From positions 3,038,001-3,102,000 of the forward strand of contig JACAAK010000001.1 in assembly GCA_025093985.1 (NCBI GenBank): DNA of 64,000 nucleotides, in the 5' to 3' direction. Under the pieces are notes generated by a model that made no database searches, was not told the origin of the DNA, and saw nothing but the letters and a program-made list of their open reading frames with translations. This stretch comes from Calvatia gigantea. Its lineage: Eukaryota > Basidiomycota > Agaricomycetes > Agaricales > Lycoperdaceae. Position 1 is the first letter of the stretch. Every line of letters starts with the position of its first letter. Shown in pieces: positions 44,675-55,316 of this stretch. Made by a program: the position numbers and the translations under genes.

Positions 44675-46185
44675 CTACAGTGCTCTCCTGATGGAATAGA
44701 GAGCAGCGAAGAAAATCGAAAGGCGAGCCACAACATAGACGAAGGAGTATAAGGTGTAAATAACCTGCCTTATACTCTCCTTAATCCTCATTCTTATTCT
44801 CTGCGGCCGTACAAGCAGGAGAACAAGTGGTTGCAACAAAAGGAAAAGAGACGCTACGATCCAGACCTTCCGTTCAATGTCGAACGGAACATGCCAACCG
44901 AGGACGGCGAAGCCGATCCATGCCAGAAAGTTTTCCAGCAATGTTGCAATATAATCCCCAATAGTACCGAGGTGCTAATTGCGCGATGAGATGATTCAAC
45001 AACTCAAATGAAGGAATACCACGCACGCAGGGACCCCTTGATAACTGCCCATTGGTACCTCAGCGGCACCTTAGTCGTAGAGTACGCCGCCCTCAGTAAC
45101 CCGAACAGGGTGCCAAAAATCAGGGCGATAAGCTCGAAGGGAAGCGCCAACAGCCGCACAACACCCAACCTCATTTGTGTGAACCCATTTTCATCCGATG
45201 AGGGAGGGTTGCTTTGGAAGCTGCCTTTCTCCCCTTCGCCAGTAGTGACCAACGCTTCTTCAAACACCTTCTCATCCTTGCCAAGATCCATCAAGGCTCC
45301 GGATACCACCTCCTCTGATTTACTGATATCCCCTTCCGAAGCCGACAACACATGGAGTTCTCGCGCATTTTGAACAACGGCAAACGGTTCTGTGACACCA
45401 GTTGTGGAAACAGAACGTAAGAGGAGGAGTTCCCAGGTCAGTAGTGCATGTAGGGCAACGAATGCAACCACCAACGGGAGTTTGAGCGTGAACTTGTTAA
45501 TGAACCAATAGATTGGGAAATAGGAAAGCCAGCTAACGATACGCCTCGAAAGGGATGGACGGATACTTCTTGCGAGTATGTCCGCCCTCGATAAGTCTGG
45601 CCGCTCAATTTGCCCTGCCTTGATCATGTGCACGAGATTGTCAGATCTAAGGACATGGGTTGGTCTCCCATCTTCTTGTAAGATGAATCCCCCACGTCTG
45701 AGGAAAGCGATATGTGCCCCGGTCCATGCCTTCTTTCGATCTGGAAGACAGTAAAGGTTCGTCAGTCGGTTTCTATGATAGATGGGGGGCTTCCCCTGAC
45801 CTTTCGTGCGGAACATTAAATTGTATGCTACGGCGTAGAAAAAATCTCTAAACGCGCCCCTCAGAGCTGCGAACCCCCTAAAATCTGGGGCCAGCAGTCC
45901 ATGCAAGGCCACTGCCACACCATATCTGAGCCTGGGCCGATCACCCCTAGCTCGGACAGTGGGAGAACAATTAAGAAAGATAGATATGAGGAGAAGGGTG
46001 AGACAAGAAATGATTGTCTGTTTCAGTGAAGGAGAGTAGTGGGGATTGAGGAAATTGATGACTTCTTGCACAAGCGAGTTGAGGCTCTCTGGGACTTGGC
46101 CAACAAGTGCGCCTTGCAGACCCGTTGGAGCAGCGATTGTAGGGTAAAAGATAAGGAAGGGGAAGATGTAGGTTAGTGCCGACAT
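44675..46185 (-). CDS. Array copy 2: multi-pass membrane protein of unknown function, best preserved copy
   Basis: About 470 residues if the last intron is spliced. The start MSALTYIFPFLIFYPTIA is a signal peptide or first helix. Then LVQEVINFLNPHYSPSLKQT, helix IISCLTLLLISIFLNCSP, PDFRGFAALRGAFRDFF, the best conserved block WTGAHIAFLRRGGFILQEDG, an Arg/Asp-rich segment ADILARSIRPSLSRRIVSW, and helices LPLVVAFVALHALLTW, LALPFELIALIFGTLFG, LAWIGFAVLGWHVPFD, WIVASLFLLLQPLVLLL and VIYTLYSFVYVVARLSIF. Compared with copies 3 and 4, one extra G in AAGGGGTCC near 45046 changes the phase at the last donor, so as sequenced it would end at 45004 without the last two helices. The gene recalls a large mushroom family with a GGF box, but I cannot name it. 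Confidence 0.65.
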
Positions 46186-46426
46186 CCTGAGTTGCCACAC
46201 CTGAGGGCCTGAAGGTAGAACGGGAGGGGAACGAGTGATACTACGCGGGTGTTTGTGTTTGATAAACAAATAACCACGCGGGTTGGACGGGAACGAGCGT
46301 CCCTGACATGGGCATTTAAAGGATGCCCGTGTGCGATAACAACAGCAGGACTATCTTTAGTGTCTGTGTCCGTCGTTGCCGTGACACATTCTATCTTTAT
46401 AATATTGGGTTGGGTAGTTTACCTAC

Positions 46427-46442
46427 CATACATTTTGCGTAT
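46427..46442 (-). promoter_or_regulatory. Conserved upstream element of array copy 2
   Basis: Identical 16-mer to that at 44129-44144, about 242 bp before the copy 2 start, within a spacer that is otherwise much more diverged. Confidence 0.4.
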
Positions 46443-47039
46443 GACCACGAGGACCATACTGGTGTACCATCAATGAATCTGGCTGCAACCAGGAGGGAAC
46501 AATGGACGTTCAGATGACGAGCAATTCCGGTTGAGGTGGTGGGAAGGGTGATGATAACGCCCAGTACATAAGTAAGAAGTGCGCTGAGCTAACTGTGAGA
46601 CCATCAGATTGGGAAAGGCTCAAGTCCGCTCACCGAGTGTGACCGAACGTTTAGACCACATCGTTTTTTGCTAGATTGTCCTCTTCACCGACTTAGACCA
46701 AACTTGACTTTCACCCTTTGTTGCAGTCTTTTCCACACAAGACGCCCGGAAGATGTACGATGCCATAGAAGTATTGCCGCACCGTCATGGCTGCCCAACC
46801 ACTCGTGGTAATAGGCTCAAACTGGGAATTTATGGCATGCCAAAGACACTGCGTTAGATCACTAGTATTTGGTTATGGCCGGGCTATCACCAACAATGCT
46901 GTGCGAACCCCAAATGCACTCTTTACTACTTTGGCCCAACGAAACCCCCTAAACGTGTCATCGACACCACACATTGAAATGGCATTGAGCCTCAGACGAG
47001 ACGGTAGCATTGTGCGGTGGTAAAGCGTACTTCTTTATA

Positions 47040-48558
47040 CTACATTGCCTTCTTGATGGAATAAACGGCGGTGAAGAGAATCGAAAGGCGAGCCACAACG
47101 TAGACGAAGGAGTATAAGGCATAAATAACCTGTCTTATGCTCTCTTTGATTTTCATTCTTATCCTCTGCGGCCGTACGAGTAGGAGAACAAGCGGTTGCA
47201 ACAAAAGGAAATGAGATGACACAATCCAGGCTTTCCTGTTCAACGCCAAATGGAAGATACCAGCTGATTGCAGCGAAGCCAATCCATGCCAGGAAGTTTT
47301 GCAGCAGTGCTGCAATATAGTCCCCCATGGTCCCGAGGTGCTGGTGTATGATGAGATGATTCAGCGACTCAAACGAAGAAAACTGCGCACGCAGGGACCA
47401 CTGATAATCGCCCATTGGTACTTCAATGACACCCTAGACATAGAATACATCGCAATCAAAAGTTCGAGTGGGATGCAAAAAATCAGGAGGATAAGTTCGA
47501 ACGGAAGTGCCAACAACCGTGCGACACCTGGCCTCATCGGGATATGCCCGGTCCCATCTGATGAAGGAGTGTTGCTTTGAGCTTTGTCCTTCTCCCCGTC
47601 ATCGGTGGCAAGCAGTGTTTCTTCGGCCACCTTCTTATCCTTGCCAAGGTCCACCGAGACTCCACGTGACGTGTCCTCTAATTTTCCGACATCTCCTCCC
47701 AAAGCTGACAATCCATGGGGCTCCTCTCGCGACTTTCGAATAACAGAGACCGGTTCCTTGATACCAGTTGTGGAAGCGGATCGCAAGATGAGGACTTTCC
47801 AGGTCAGCACCAGTGTGTAGAGCAACAAACACAACCACCAACGGGAGTTTGAGTGTGAATTTGTGGATGAACCAATAGATTGGGAAGTAAAAAAGCCAGT
47901 TAGCGATACGCCTGGAAAGAGGGGGACGGATGCTTCTTGCGAGTATGTCCTCCTTCGATACGTCCGGCCGCTCAATCTCTCCCGCCTTGATCATGCGTAC
48001 GAGATCGTCGAAGCTAAGGACTCGGGTTGTTTTATCATCTTCTTGTAAGATGAATCCTCCATGTCTGAGGAAAGCGATATGTGCCCCGTTCCATCTATTC
48101 TTTCGATCTGGACGACAGCAAAGTTTCGTCAGTCAGTTTCTACGGTAGACAGATGGCTTTCTTTGACCTTCTTGGGGGAATATGCGGTTGTATGCTACGG
48201 CGATGGCAGAATCTCTAAACACGCCCCTCCAAGCTGCGAAGCCCGTAAAATCTGGGGCAAGAAGACCATATAAGACCGTTGCCATGCTATATTTGAGCCT
48301 AGACAGGACGGTCCTTCTGGTCCTAGCCGGGACGGGAGGACAGATGAAAAAGATAGATATGAGGAGAAAGGTGATACAAGAAATGACTGTTTGTTTCAGC
48401 GAAGGAGAGTAGTGAGGGTTGAGAAAATTAATGACTTCTTGCACAAGTGGCCCGAGGCCCTCTGGGACTCGGCCAACAGGAGTGCCGAGCAGGCCGATTG
48501 GAGCAGCGGTCGCAGGACGGAAGACAAGGAAGGGGAACACAGAGACAAGCGCCGACAT
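47040..48558 (-). pseudogene. Array copy 3: disrupted
   Basis: Starts MSALVSVFPFLVFRPATAA. A CGA codon after YRRN has become TGA (at 48133-48135), truncating the protein after about 140 codons. Further downstream one extra base in the segment matching copy 2 VALHALLTW (about 47810) shifts the frame, and the rest continues as LTWKVLILRSASTTGIKEP and LARLLALPFELILLIF-like sequence. The last exon, AWIGFAAISWYLPFG to YSIKKAM, ends at 47040. Confidence 0.82.
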
Positions 48559-48784
48559 CCTAGTTTATGACACTTGAGGGTGGAACGGGAGGGGAAGGAG
48601 TGATGTTGACCAAGCCGTTTTAACCACGCAATTCGGACATTTAAAGAAGCATAGCCCCTGAGAGAGTACGCCCTTGTGATATGATAGGATTATTTTTAGC
48701 GTTCATGTCACCATGCCAGGTAACGGATCTGTGCTTGCCGCAGTACATTCTGTTTGGCGACATTTTGTTGGGTTGTTTACCCAT

Positions 48785-48800
48785 CATACATTTTGCGTAT
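48785..48800 (-). promoter_or_regulatory. Conserved upstream element of array copy 3
   Basis: Identical 16-mer, about 227 bp before the copy 3 start. I do not find it upstream of copy 4. Confidence 0.4.
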
Positions 48801-49376
48801 TGCCATTTGAACGTTGAAGCGCAGGGGTTACGATAGCGTACCATCGATGAATCTGGCCGCAACCAGGTGATATGGTGAGCGATTCAAGCTGATGATGGTG
48901 GGAAGGGTCATGATAACACCCAGGACATAGGCTGTGCATAGAGCCAACCCTGAAACCCTGTGTTCTGATGGAGAAGGCTCAAGCGCTCACTGTGCGTGAC
49001 CGAACGTTGAGACCACCTCGTTTGTTGATGCACACTTCCCTGACCCTCACAGGCCTCACCGAACCTGAATTTTTACCCATTATTCCCACCTGGGGTCTTT
49101 TTTACAAAAGATGCCCGACAGGTGTCCGAGACTCCGTCTATGTTCATCGAAGGATTGATGCACTATCATAGCTGTCCAACACCGCGTTAGAATAATCAGT
49201 GCTTCATTACGACCAGGCTATCATCACCAGTATTGTGTGAACCCCCAGGTGCACCTTTTACTACATCGGCCCTACGAAACCCCAAAAATAACGCGACATT
49301 GACACCACACATTAAATGCCATCGAGCCTCAGATGGGACAGTAACACTACGTGGTGGTAACACATACTTCTCTGTA

Positions 49377-50871
49377 CTACATTGCCTTCTTGATAGAATA
49401 AAGGGCAGCTAAGAAAATCGAAAGGCGAGCCACAATGTAGGTGAAGGAATATAGGACATAGATGACCCGTCTTATGCTCTCCCCGACCCTCATTCTTATT
49501 CTCTGCGGCCGTACAAGTAGGAGAGCAAGCGGTTGCAACAAAAGGAAAAGAGACGCCGCCACCCAGACTTTCCGTTCAATGTCAAATGGAACACGCCAGC
49601 TGATGGCGGCAAAACCGATCCATACCAGGAAGTCCCCCAGCATTATTACAACATAGTCCCCAATAGTATCGAGGTGCTAATTGCGCGATGAGATGATTCA
49701 ACGACTCAAATGAAGGAAACCACGCACACAGGGACCACTGATAATCGCCCATTGGTATCTCAGTGACACCGTGGATGAGGAAATCACCGCCCCCAAAAAC
49801 TCGCATAGGATGCAAAAAATTAGGAAGAAAAGTTCAAAGGGAAGTACCAACAACCGAACAACGCGTCCGTGTCGGGTCTCATCTGGTGGAGCGTTGCTTT
49901 GAGCGTTGTTTATCCTCCTGTCATCAGTGGGGATCGGTCTCTTTTCTTCAACAACCTTCACATCCTTGCCAAGGTCCACCAAGTCTCTAGATGACACCCC
50001 CTCTGATTTGTCGACATCTCCTTCTGAAGCTGACAAACCATGGATCTCCTCTCGTGACTTTCGAACAATGGCAAATGGTTCTTTAACACCAGTTATGGAA
50101 GTGGAACGCAAGGCGAGGATTGTCCAGGTCAACAGCGCGTGCAGAGCAACGAACGCAACAACCAACGGGAGTTTGAACGTAAACTTCTTGACGAACCAAC
50201 AGATTGGGATGCAAGAAAGCCAGCTAATGATTCGCCTGAAAAGAGGGGCACGGATGCTTCTTGCGAGTATGTCCGCGGTCGATATGTCCGGTCGCTCAAT
50301 TTCATCGGCCTTGATCATGCGTACGAGATGATCAAAACTAAGGACTTGGGCTGGTTTATCACCCTCTTGTAAGACAAATCCTCCATGTCTGAGGAAAGCG
50401 ATATGTTCCCCAGTCCATCGCTTCTTTCGAGCTGGGTAATAGCAAAGGTTTCGTCAGTCGGTTTCCATGATGAACGGATGGCATCCTCCGACCTTCTCCG
50501 CGAAATTTCGAATTGTACACCACAGCGAAAAAAAAACACCCCAACACATCCCCCCAAACCTTGAATCCCATAAAATCCGGGGAAAGAAGTCCATACAAGG
50601 CCGCTGTCACATAAGTGAGCCTGAGATGTTTGGCTCTAGCCCGGACGGGGGGACGGATAAGAAAGATAGAGATGATGAGGAAGGCGAGACAAGAAATGAC
50701 TGTCTGTTTCAATGAAGGAGAGTAGTGGGGATTGAGGAAATCAATGAACTCTTGCACAAAGGATCTGAGGCCCTCTAGGACTTGGTCAGCGAGACCGCCC
50801 TGTAGCCCTGTTGGAGCAGCGATTGCAGGGTGAAAGATAAGGAAGGGGAAGATGGAGAACAGTGTCGACAT
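49377..50871 (-). pseudogene. Array copy 4: disrupted
   Basis: Starts MSTLFSIFPFLIFHPAIAA and follows the family through NRLTK. There one extra A (CGACTGACGAAACC against CGACTGACGAACC in copy 2, near 50452) shifts the frame, so this reading ends at 50359. The remainder is open in the next frame (MIKADEIERPDISTADILAR, LPLVVAFVALHALLTWTILA, LLVLPFELFFLIFCIL) and the last exon ends YSIKKAM at 49377. It is the oldest-positioned copy next to the gene-poor side. Confidence 0.82.
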
Positions 50872-51566
50872 CCTGGCTTACGACACCTGAGGCCTGAGGG
50901 TGGAACGTGGGGGGGAGGAGTGATGTTGAGCAAGCCTTTGTTTTAGCGACGCAGTTCCAACCCAGGAAAGCAACCCCCATAAGGGGTAGTGCTGCGCTTA
51001 TGATATAGGATTATTTTTAGCATTCGTGTCAAGGCACCAATTGTCCAGCCAAGCAGCCATTCCCAGACAGACCACTCGCCACTATTGGTTGATCCGCAGC
51101 TTCCCCGAGGGCGCACCCCACCAGACCCCACCACTAATACAGGCCATACCAACTTGGAGAACGGCCGGGTGCACAGCGGTTTCGGCCCGGACCGTCGCTA
51201 CCCCAACCGCTCGTCCTTCTGAGTCCACTTGGGCATACTTTCTGCTGGACCAGCTAAGGGGGGTACTGAGGCCAGGGGATGTACCCCTTACGATGGCGAC
51301 CTCTCGGCGAGCAGATTGCTAGGGGGGGAGCCAACTGTGAAACCATCAGAACTGATGGAGAAAACTCGGGCGCTTACCGCGCATGACCGGGCATTGATAT
51401 TGAGGCCACCGCTTGTAAACTCGACTTCCACCAAACTTACTTGACTTTTTACCTACTAGTATTGTTACTCCATGGCGTAGACTGTTCCGTGCCCTGTGGC
51501 TGCATTTGTAGGGTTGTCGAAAGTTGCATTCCATACCCACAAACTCAGTCAAGTTGGCCACTAAAA

Positions 51567-52104
51567 TTAAGACGGCTCAGCAAAAACAATTTTTAAAAAG
51601 AGTAATACATTAGCGGTGTAGGTCGGATCAAAGTAGGTGATGTCGTAGCTCCTGCCGTTAGATATAAGCGAGGGCCTGGAGTAATGGAGAGGTGCAGCCA
51701 CTGAGAGCGACCCGAGTTGCTGGGGCCCCGCAGGCTCTTTCCTACCATCCATGCCAGTGACGTCGACTGCTGTGAGCGGGGTCACACTCAGCGAAGAAAT
51801 GACTTCACTATACTATTGCTGGATGGTGCAAAGTCGAGTCATCTGATCGGCCTCGAAGCGCAGGATTATCGATTATGTGACACACAGGTACCGCACCAGT
51901 GATTCCATCATTTTCAGCGGCGCTGCGTGAAGGAGATATCAAACCAAATCGCCCACTGCCCCAGGCCTGTAGAACGGTTCCGTGGAATGCGTCATCTATG
52001 ACTGAGCATTGTTCATAACTCAATGTCTTCGGGTTTGAAGAGATGCCAGCAACGGTAAGCGACGATACACAAGGATCCACACCTTGACACAAACATGACG
52101 CCAT
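51567..52104 (-). CDS. Small uncharacterised protein, two exons
   Basis: The complement starts MASCLCQGVDPCVSSLTVAG, continues KTLSYEQCSVIDDAFHGTVL and QAWGSGRFGLISPS. A likely intron from GGTACC (about 51893) to CAATAG joins SLSVTPLTAVDVTGMDGRKE, LGSLSVAAPLHYSRPSLISN and FDPTYTANVLLFLK, ending at 51567. Family not recognised. It lies between array copy 4 and the fifth-unit relic. Confidence 0.4.
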
Positions 52105-52405
52105 GGAGATTTGATGTAATGCTCACATATCTAACGAGCTGAGCCGTTTCACTTCTTTACTTCCGTATTGAGATGTTGAGGGATGGTGGGCAATGACACC
52201 GTAGGCATGGGGCGTTTCAATCTGATGATCCACAAGGAATGGCGATGAATTGACCGGTCAACGACGGTCAACTTCGACCGGGGCATTAACTATTACCTTC
52301 TGTAATGACGGCCGAGACGCTCGCCAAGTTGTTGAGATCAGTGCCCCTGTGAAAAGCCCGATAAAATTGTGTTTGTGGAGATGAGGGTTAGAAATTTCGA
52401 GGACA

Positions 52406-52696
52406 CTACCCAAGCAAGTATTCCAGGGGAGAATCAGTGCTGTTTCCGTGCATACATATCCGCCATATATTTGACCAATAAATTGGTTCGAATAACAGGC
52501 TGGCGACAGCAAGGTTACAACAAACTGTTATCGGGATTGGTGTAACAATGTATTGACGCCACGTTCCTTGGACAAGGCACAAATAAAATAAAATTAGCTC
52601 TGCCACGCCTGCAAAACCAGACAGCTCAAGAGGAGAGAGATACGTCTGGGGATAAAGCTGCTTGTGTGCCTGCGCAACTTCTTCGTCAAACTTCAA
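52406..52696 (-). CDS. Putative membrane protein fragment
   Basis: The complement frame MKFDEEVAQAHKQLYPQTYL leads to two hydrophobic segments, GFAGVAELILFYLCLVQG and PITVCCNLAVASLLFE. An intron may continue it to NPHLHKHNFIGLFTGALIST (to about 52258). No family recognised; it could be a separate gene or 5' exons of the downstream one. Confidence 0.3.
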   Translation of the reverse strand: MKFDEEVAQAHKQLYPQTYLSPLELSGFAGVAELILFYLCLVQGTWRQYIVTPIPITVCCNLAVASLLFEPIYWSNIWRICMHGNSTDSPLEYLLG

Positions 52697-52829
52697 GTTC
52701 CAGACTTCACCGTCCGCAAGCGTTGCGTCATGAGTCGTGGTGTATCGCGGGTGGAGGCATACCCTTTTCGTATCATCATCTCAGGAACACCGCAAGGGTT
52801 GAGCCTGCGGTCTTCTATACCCAAAGGTC

Positions 52830-53105
52830 CCCGGAAGGTGGTATGAGACCCTGTACATTCATCGAAGAATTGGTGCACTGCCATGGCTGTCCAACCACTC
52901 ATGGTAATAGACTCAAACAGGGAGTTTATGGCATTGCCAAAGACTGTGTTAGGATCAAGGGTAGGTGCTGTGTGAACCCTAAATGCACTTTTTTGCTACC
53001 TTTGGTGCGAAACCTCCCCCAAAACGCGTCATTAACACCACACGTTGGGGTGCTGTCGAGCCTCAGATGAGAGGGTAGTATTGTGCGGCGGTAATGCGTA
53101 CTTCT
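52830..53105 (-). repeat. Relic spacer of a fifth array unit
   Basis: Sequence such as ATGGCTGTCCAACCACTC, TTTATGGCATTGCCAAAGAC and GTCGAGCCTCAGATGAGA matches the spacer just 3' of copies 3 and 4 (46787-47030 and 49140-49370). In those units the gene follows directly after the ...GCGTACTTCTTT junction; here the match stops at about 53108 and no gene follows, so the unit is truncated. Confidence 0.75.
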
Positions 53106-53332
53106 TTTGAGGCTGTGAGAAGCTGGATTCTCGGTGCGATGTCAGGCGTCATTTCAACCCTTCACGTTCGCCTTGAAGATGTGTGGTCTGAAATACTATT
53201 AAGATGCCTTAACATGATACATACTTAACATGATACATACGTGACGAGCCTTACCGTTGTGTATTCTTTGGATACGTCCAACTGGGTTGCTTCTTCGTCA
53301 TCGAGAGTAATACTTCCGAGTATGGTTATGTT

Positions 53333-53686
53333 TCAAATCTGTCTCGACCCAGAACGTTCGTTCCTAAGGGCAGGAAAACGTGTAGCTCCACTCGGTCGGC
53401 TCTCCGTACCGGACCATTGGTAATTTCCCAGCAATACATCTCCAAGATCGAAGTCGTTAAACCGCCAACCTTTGTCCCGGAGGACGCAGGCCAGTTCTGT
53501 TAAGTAGACGGGAGGCGTCAAGTGGTCGAGTACAATGTAAGGGTCGACGTTACCGTCTCCTTTAATTGTCCGTAGAAAATTGTTTTTTTTTTTGAGCAAT
53601 TTAATGGATACACATGGGGTAGGCGCTGCGCCTGCGTTGGGCTCGGCGGCTTTTCGTTCACGGGCAGCTTGTAAGTTTGGTTTCAT
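53333..53686 (-). CDS. Small uncharacterised protein
   Basis: The complement starts MKPNLQAARERKAAEPNAGA, has a Lys run (KLLKKKNNFLRTIKGDG) encoded by a poly-A tract, then DPYIVLDHLTPPVYLTELAC and RDKGWRFNDFDLGDVLLGNY. A second exon may add LGSITLDDEEATQLDVSKEY (about 53310-53250). Family not recognised. Confidence 0.4.
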   Translation of the reverse strand: MKPNLQAARERKAAEPNAGAAPTPCVSIKLLKKKNNFLRTIKGDGNVDPYIVLDHLTPPVYLTELACVLRDKGWRFNDFDLGDVLLGNYQWSGTESRPSGATRFPALRNERSGSRQI

Positions 53687-53699
53687 TGATCAAAAAAAA

Positions 53700-55270
53700 A
53701 ATGCCTTCCTATCGGTGTCATTAGGCACCGGTTCCGGACTGGACATCACCCAACCTGAGACGAAATGATACCGTATCGTGCAGTATCGTGTGGAGCGCGA
53801 CGCGTTTATTAACCAGGTGTGCGAAACACGGGAATATGAATGAAATCAAAGTGTAACAATCTGTGGGTGTATCTCATTGTTTTGTTGGGACCCTCATCCT
53901 CACACAAGACGCACGTCGACAAGCCTGTTCTTGCTGTCCGTAGATACATACATAGGCACGGGACCTACACACGCCAAGTTGTTGAACTTCTATATTGAGG
54001 CGTTAACGGATGACAGGTCGTAACCATAAGTAAAATATAGTTACGGCGAGATGAAGAGCTGTCGACCGCCGAAATTGAATATTTGGATATTGAATTTCGG
54101 GTTACTTGCTCCCCGAGATGCCGGTGGACACTTTGAATGGTTTGAGGTTAGTGTCGGGTGTCTGGTGTCTGGTGTAAGCGTTGAAATTTACCAAGGTCTC
54201 TCCTGACGTTGAGTGTCGACGCGCTAACTCGGGGTTCGATTCCCCGTCCTCGAAATCACCAACTTTAGCCATATCTTTTGGATTTCAGGTCGGAGAAATT
54301 CCTACATAATCGGATGACGGGATAAGTATCCGGCTGATTGAAATCTCTTGAACCAAATCCAAATTGAGGAGCTAAGTGTAGGTAATGTACAAAGAAAACA
54401 TCATTTGATGTTCCTGGGACGGCTTGAATGGAAAAAGGGTCGGGAGGGGAATGGAGGAATTACGAAGGTTCGAAAGCCCAAGAAGTCTTGTCTGAGAGGC
54501 ACGAGATGAAAAAAAAAAAATCCACTCGTATCATATTAACCCCATCCTCCCTAGGGAGTCGTTATTCGCTTGCGAGATGTTTCTTTCTTTTTTTTTTTTT
54601 TTCCTGTCAAAGCTGTTCAGGATAGCATAGGCCCGCCCTTCCAGTCTGCGCGTCGCGGGGGAGAACCACTGTCATCTCCGTGTCATGCCTATTCCTACTT
54701 GCACGCTGTTGAAGCTGTGAATGTTTTAATTCTGGGTTTGATTCAAAGATTTCCCCTGAGTCAGATTCAACATGGGTTAAAATCGATAGGGATGGTATCG
54801 ATGGCAAGGCGACAGACAGGACAAGGCTGTTGTCGGTGATAGTGTGAAAATACATTGACATCACCCTCTCACTCGTGGGTGAGGAAAAGTACGTGTGTAA
54901 GTGTTGTAATGGGTGAAGAGCCACCGACAAGACGACGTCGCAGGAGGAGTTCTTTGTTGAGTGTTTGAAGGGGGTTTGCAATGGACGGATTGGGTAGCGG
55001 TGAGTGCCTGGAACGCGCGGCAAGGAGGACCTGAGAGGGTGTTGTGTTGGGGGAAATCATGGATGTGAAGCAAGGCACGAACCGAGCCAAGCCACACCAC
55101 CCAGGCACCGGACTCAGTGTCGTTTTGGGCTGTCGAAAGTGCCTGAGTAAATCGAGCTGGTTTGATTTGTATCTGTTGTTTGGGTGGGGATCTGTTCGTC
55201 CTTTCAAATCGCTCTCACCTACAAACCACATTCGCTCTCCCCCCACCTCCCTAACCCTCCCTCTCCGTCT
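53700..55270. other. Intergenic region with a tRNA-like T arm
   Basis: No gene recognised. Bases 54230-54246 form a perfect tRNA T arm (CGGGG-TTCGATT-CCCCG), followed by TCCTCGA, but no matching acceptor strand, D arm or anticodon stem is found at the right distance. It is at most a tRNA-derived fragment. Confidence 0.4.
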
Positions 55271-55271
55271 T

Positions 55272-55286
55272 CCCCCCCCCCCCCCC
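55272..55286 (+). promoter_or_regulatory. Poly-C/CT tract in the OPT gene leader
   Basis: Fifteen C in a row, inside a pyrimidine-rich stretch from about 55236 to 55300, end 30 bp before the ATG at 55317. CT-rich tracts commonly mark transcription start areas in mushroom genes; the length of the C run is unusual. Confidence 0.45.
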
Positions 55287-55316
55287 TTCCCCTCTTCCCC
55301 GCCTTACATCTAACCA

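Larger units (their letters stand above)
42403..50871 (-). repeat. Tandem array of four paralogous gene units (unit about 2.3 kb)
   Basis: Four head-to-tail copies of the same gene plus its 5' spacer on the minus strand. Starts fall at 43935, 46185, 48558 and 50871, spacing 2250, 2373 and 2313 bp. Spacers are also related: CATACATTTTGCGTAT recurs upstream of copies 1-3, and the blocks around 46600, 48970 and 51350 share sequence such as GACCGAACGTT. A relic of a fifth unit lies at 52830-53105. The copies are clearly diverged, so the array is not very recent. Confidence 0.9.

Noticed and set aside
53205..53241. Two copies of TTAACATGATACATAC as a functional repeat
   Set aside because: A single short duplication with no further structure; likely slippage.
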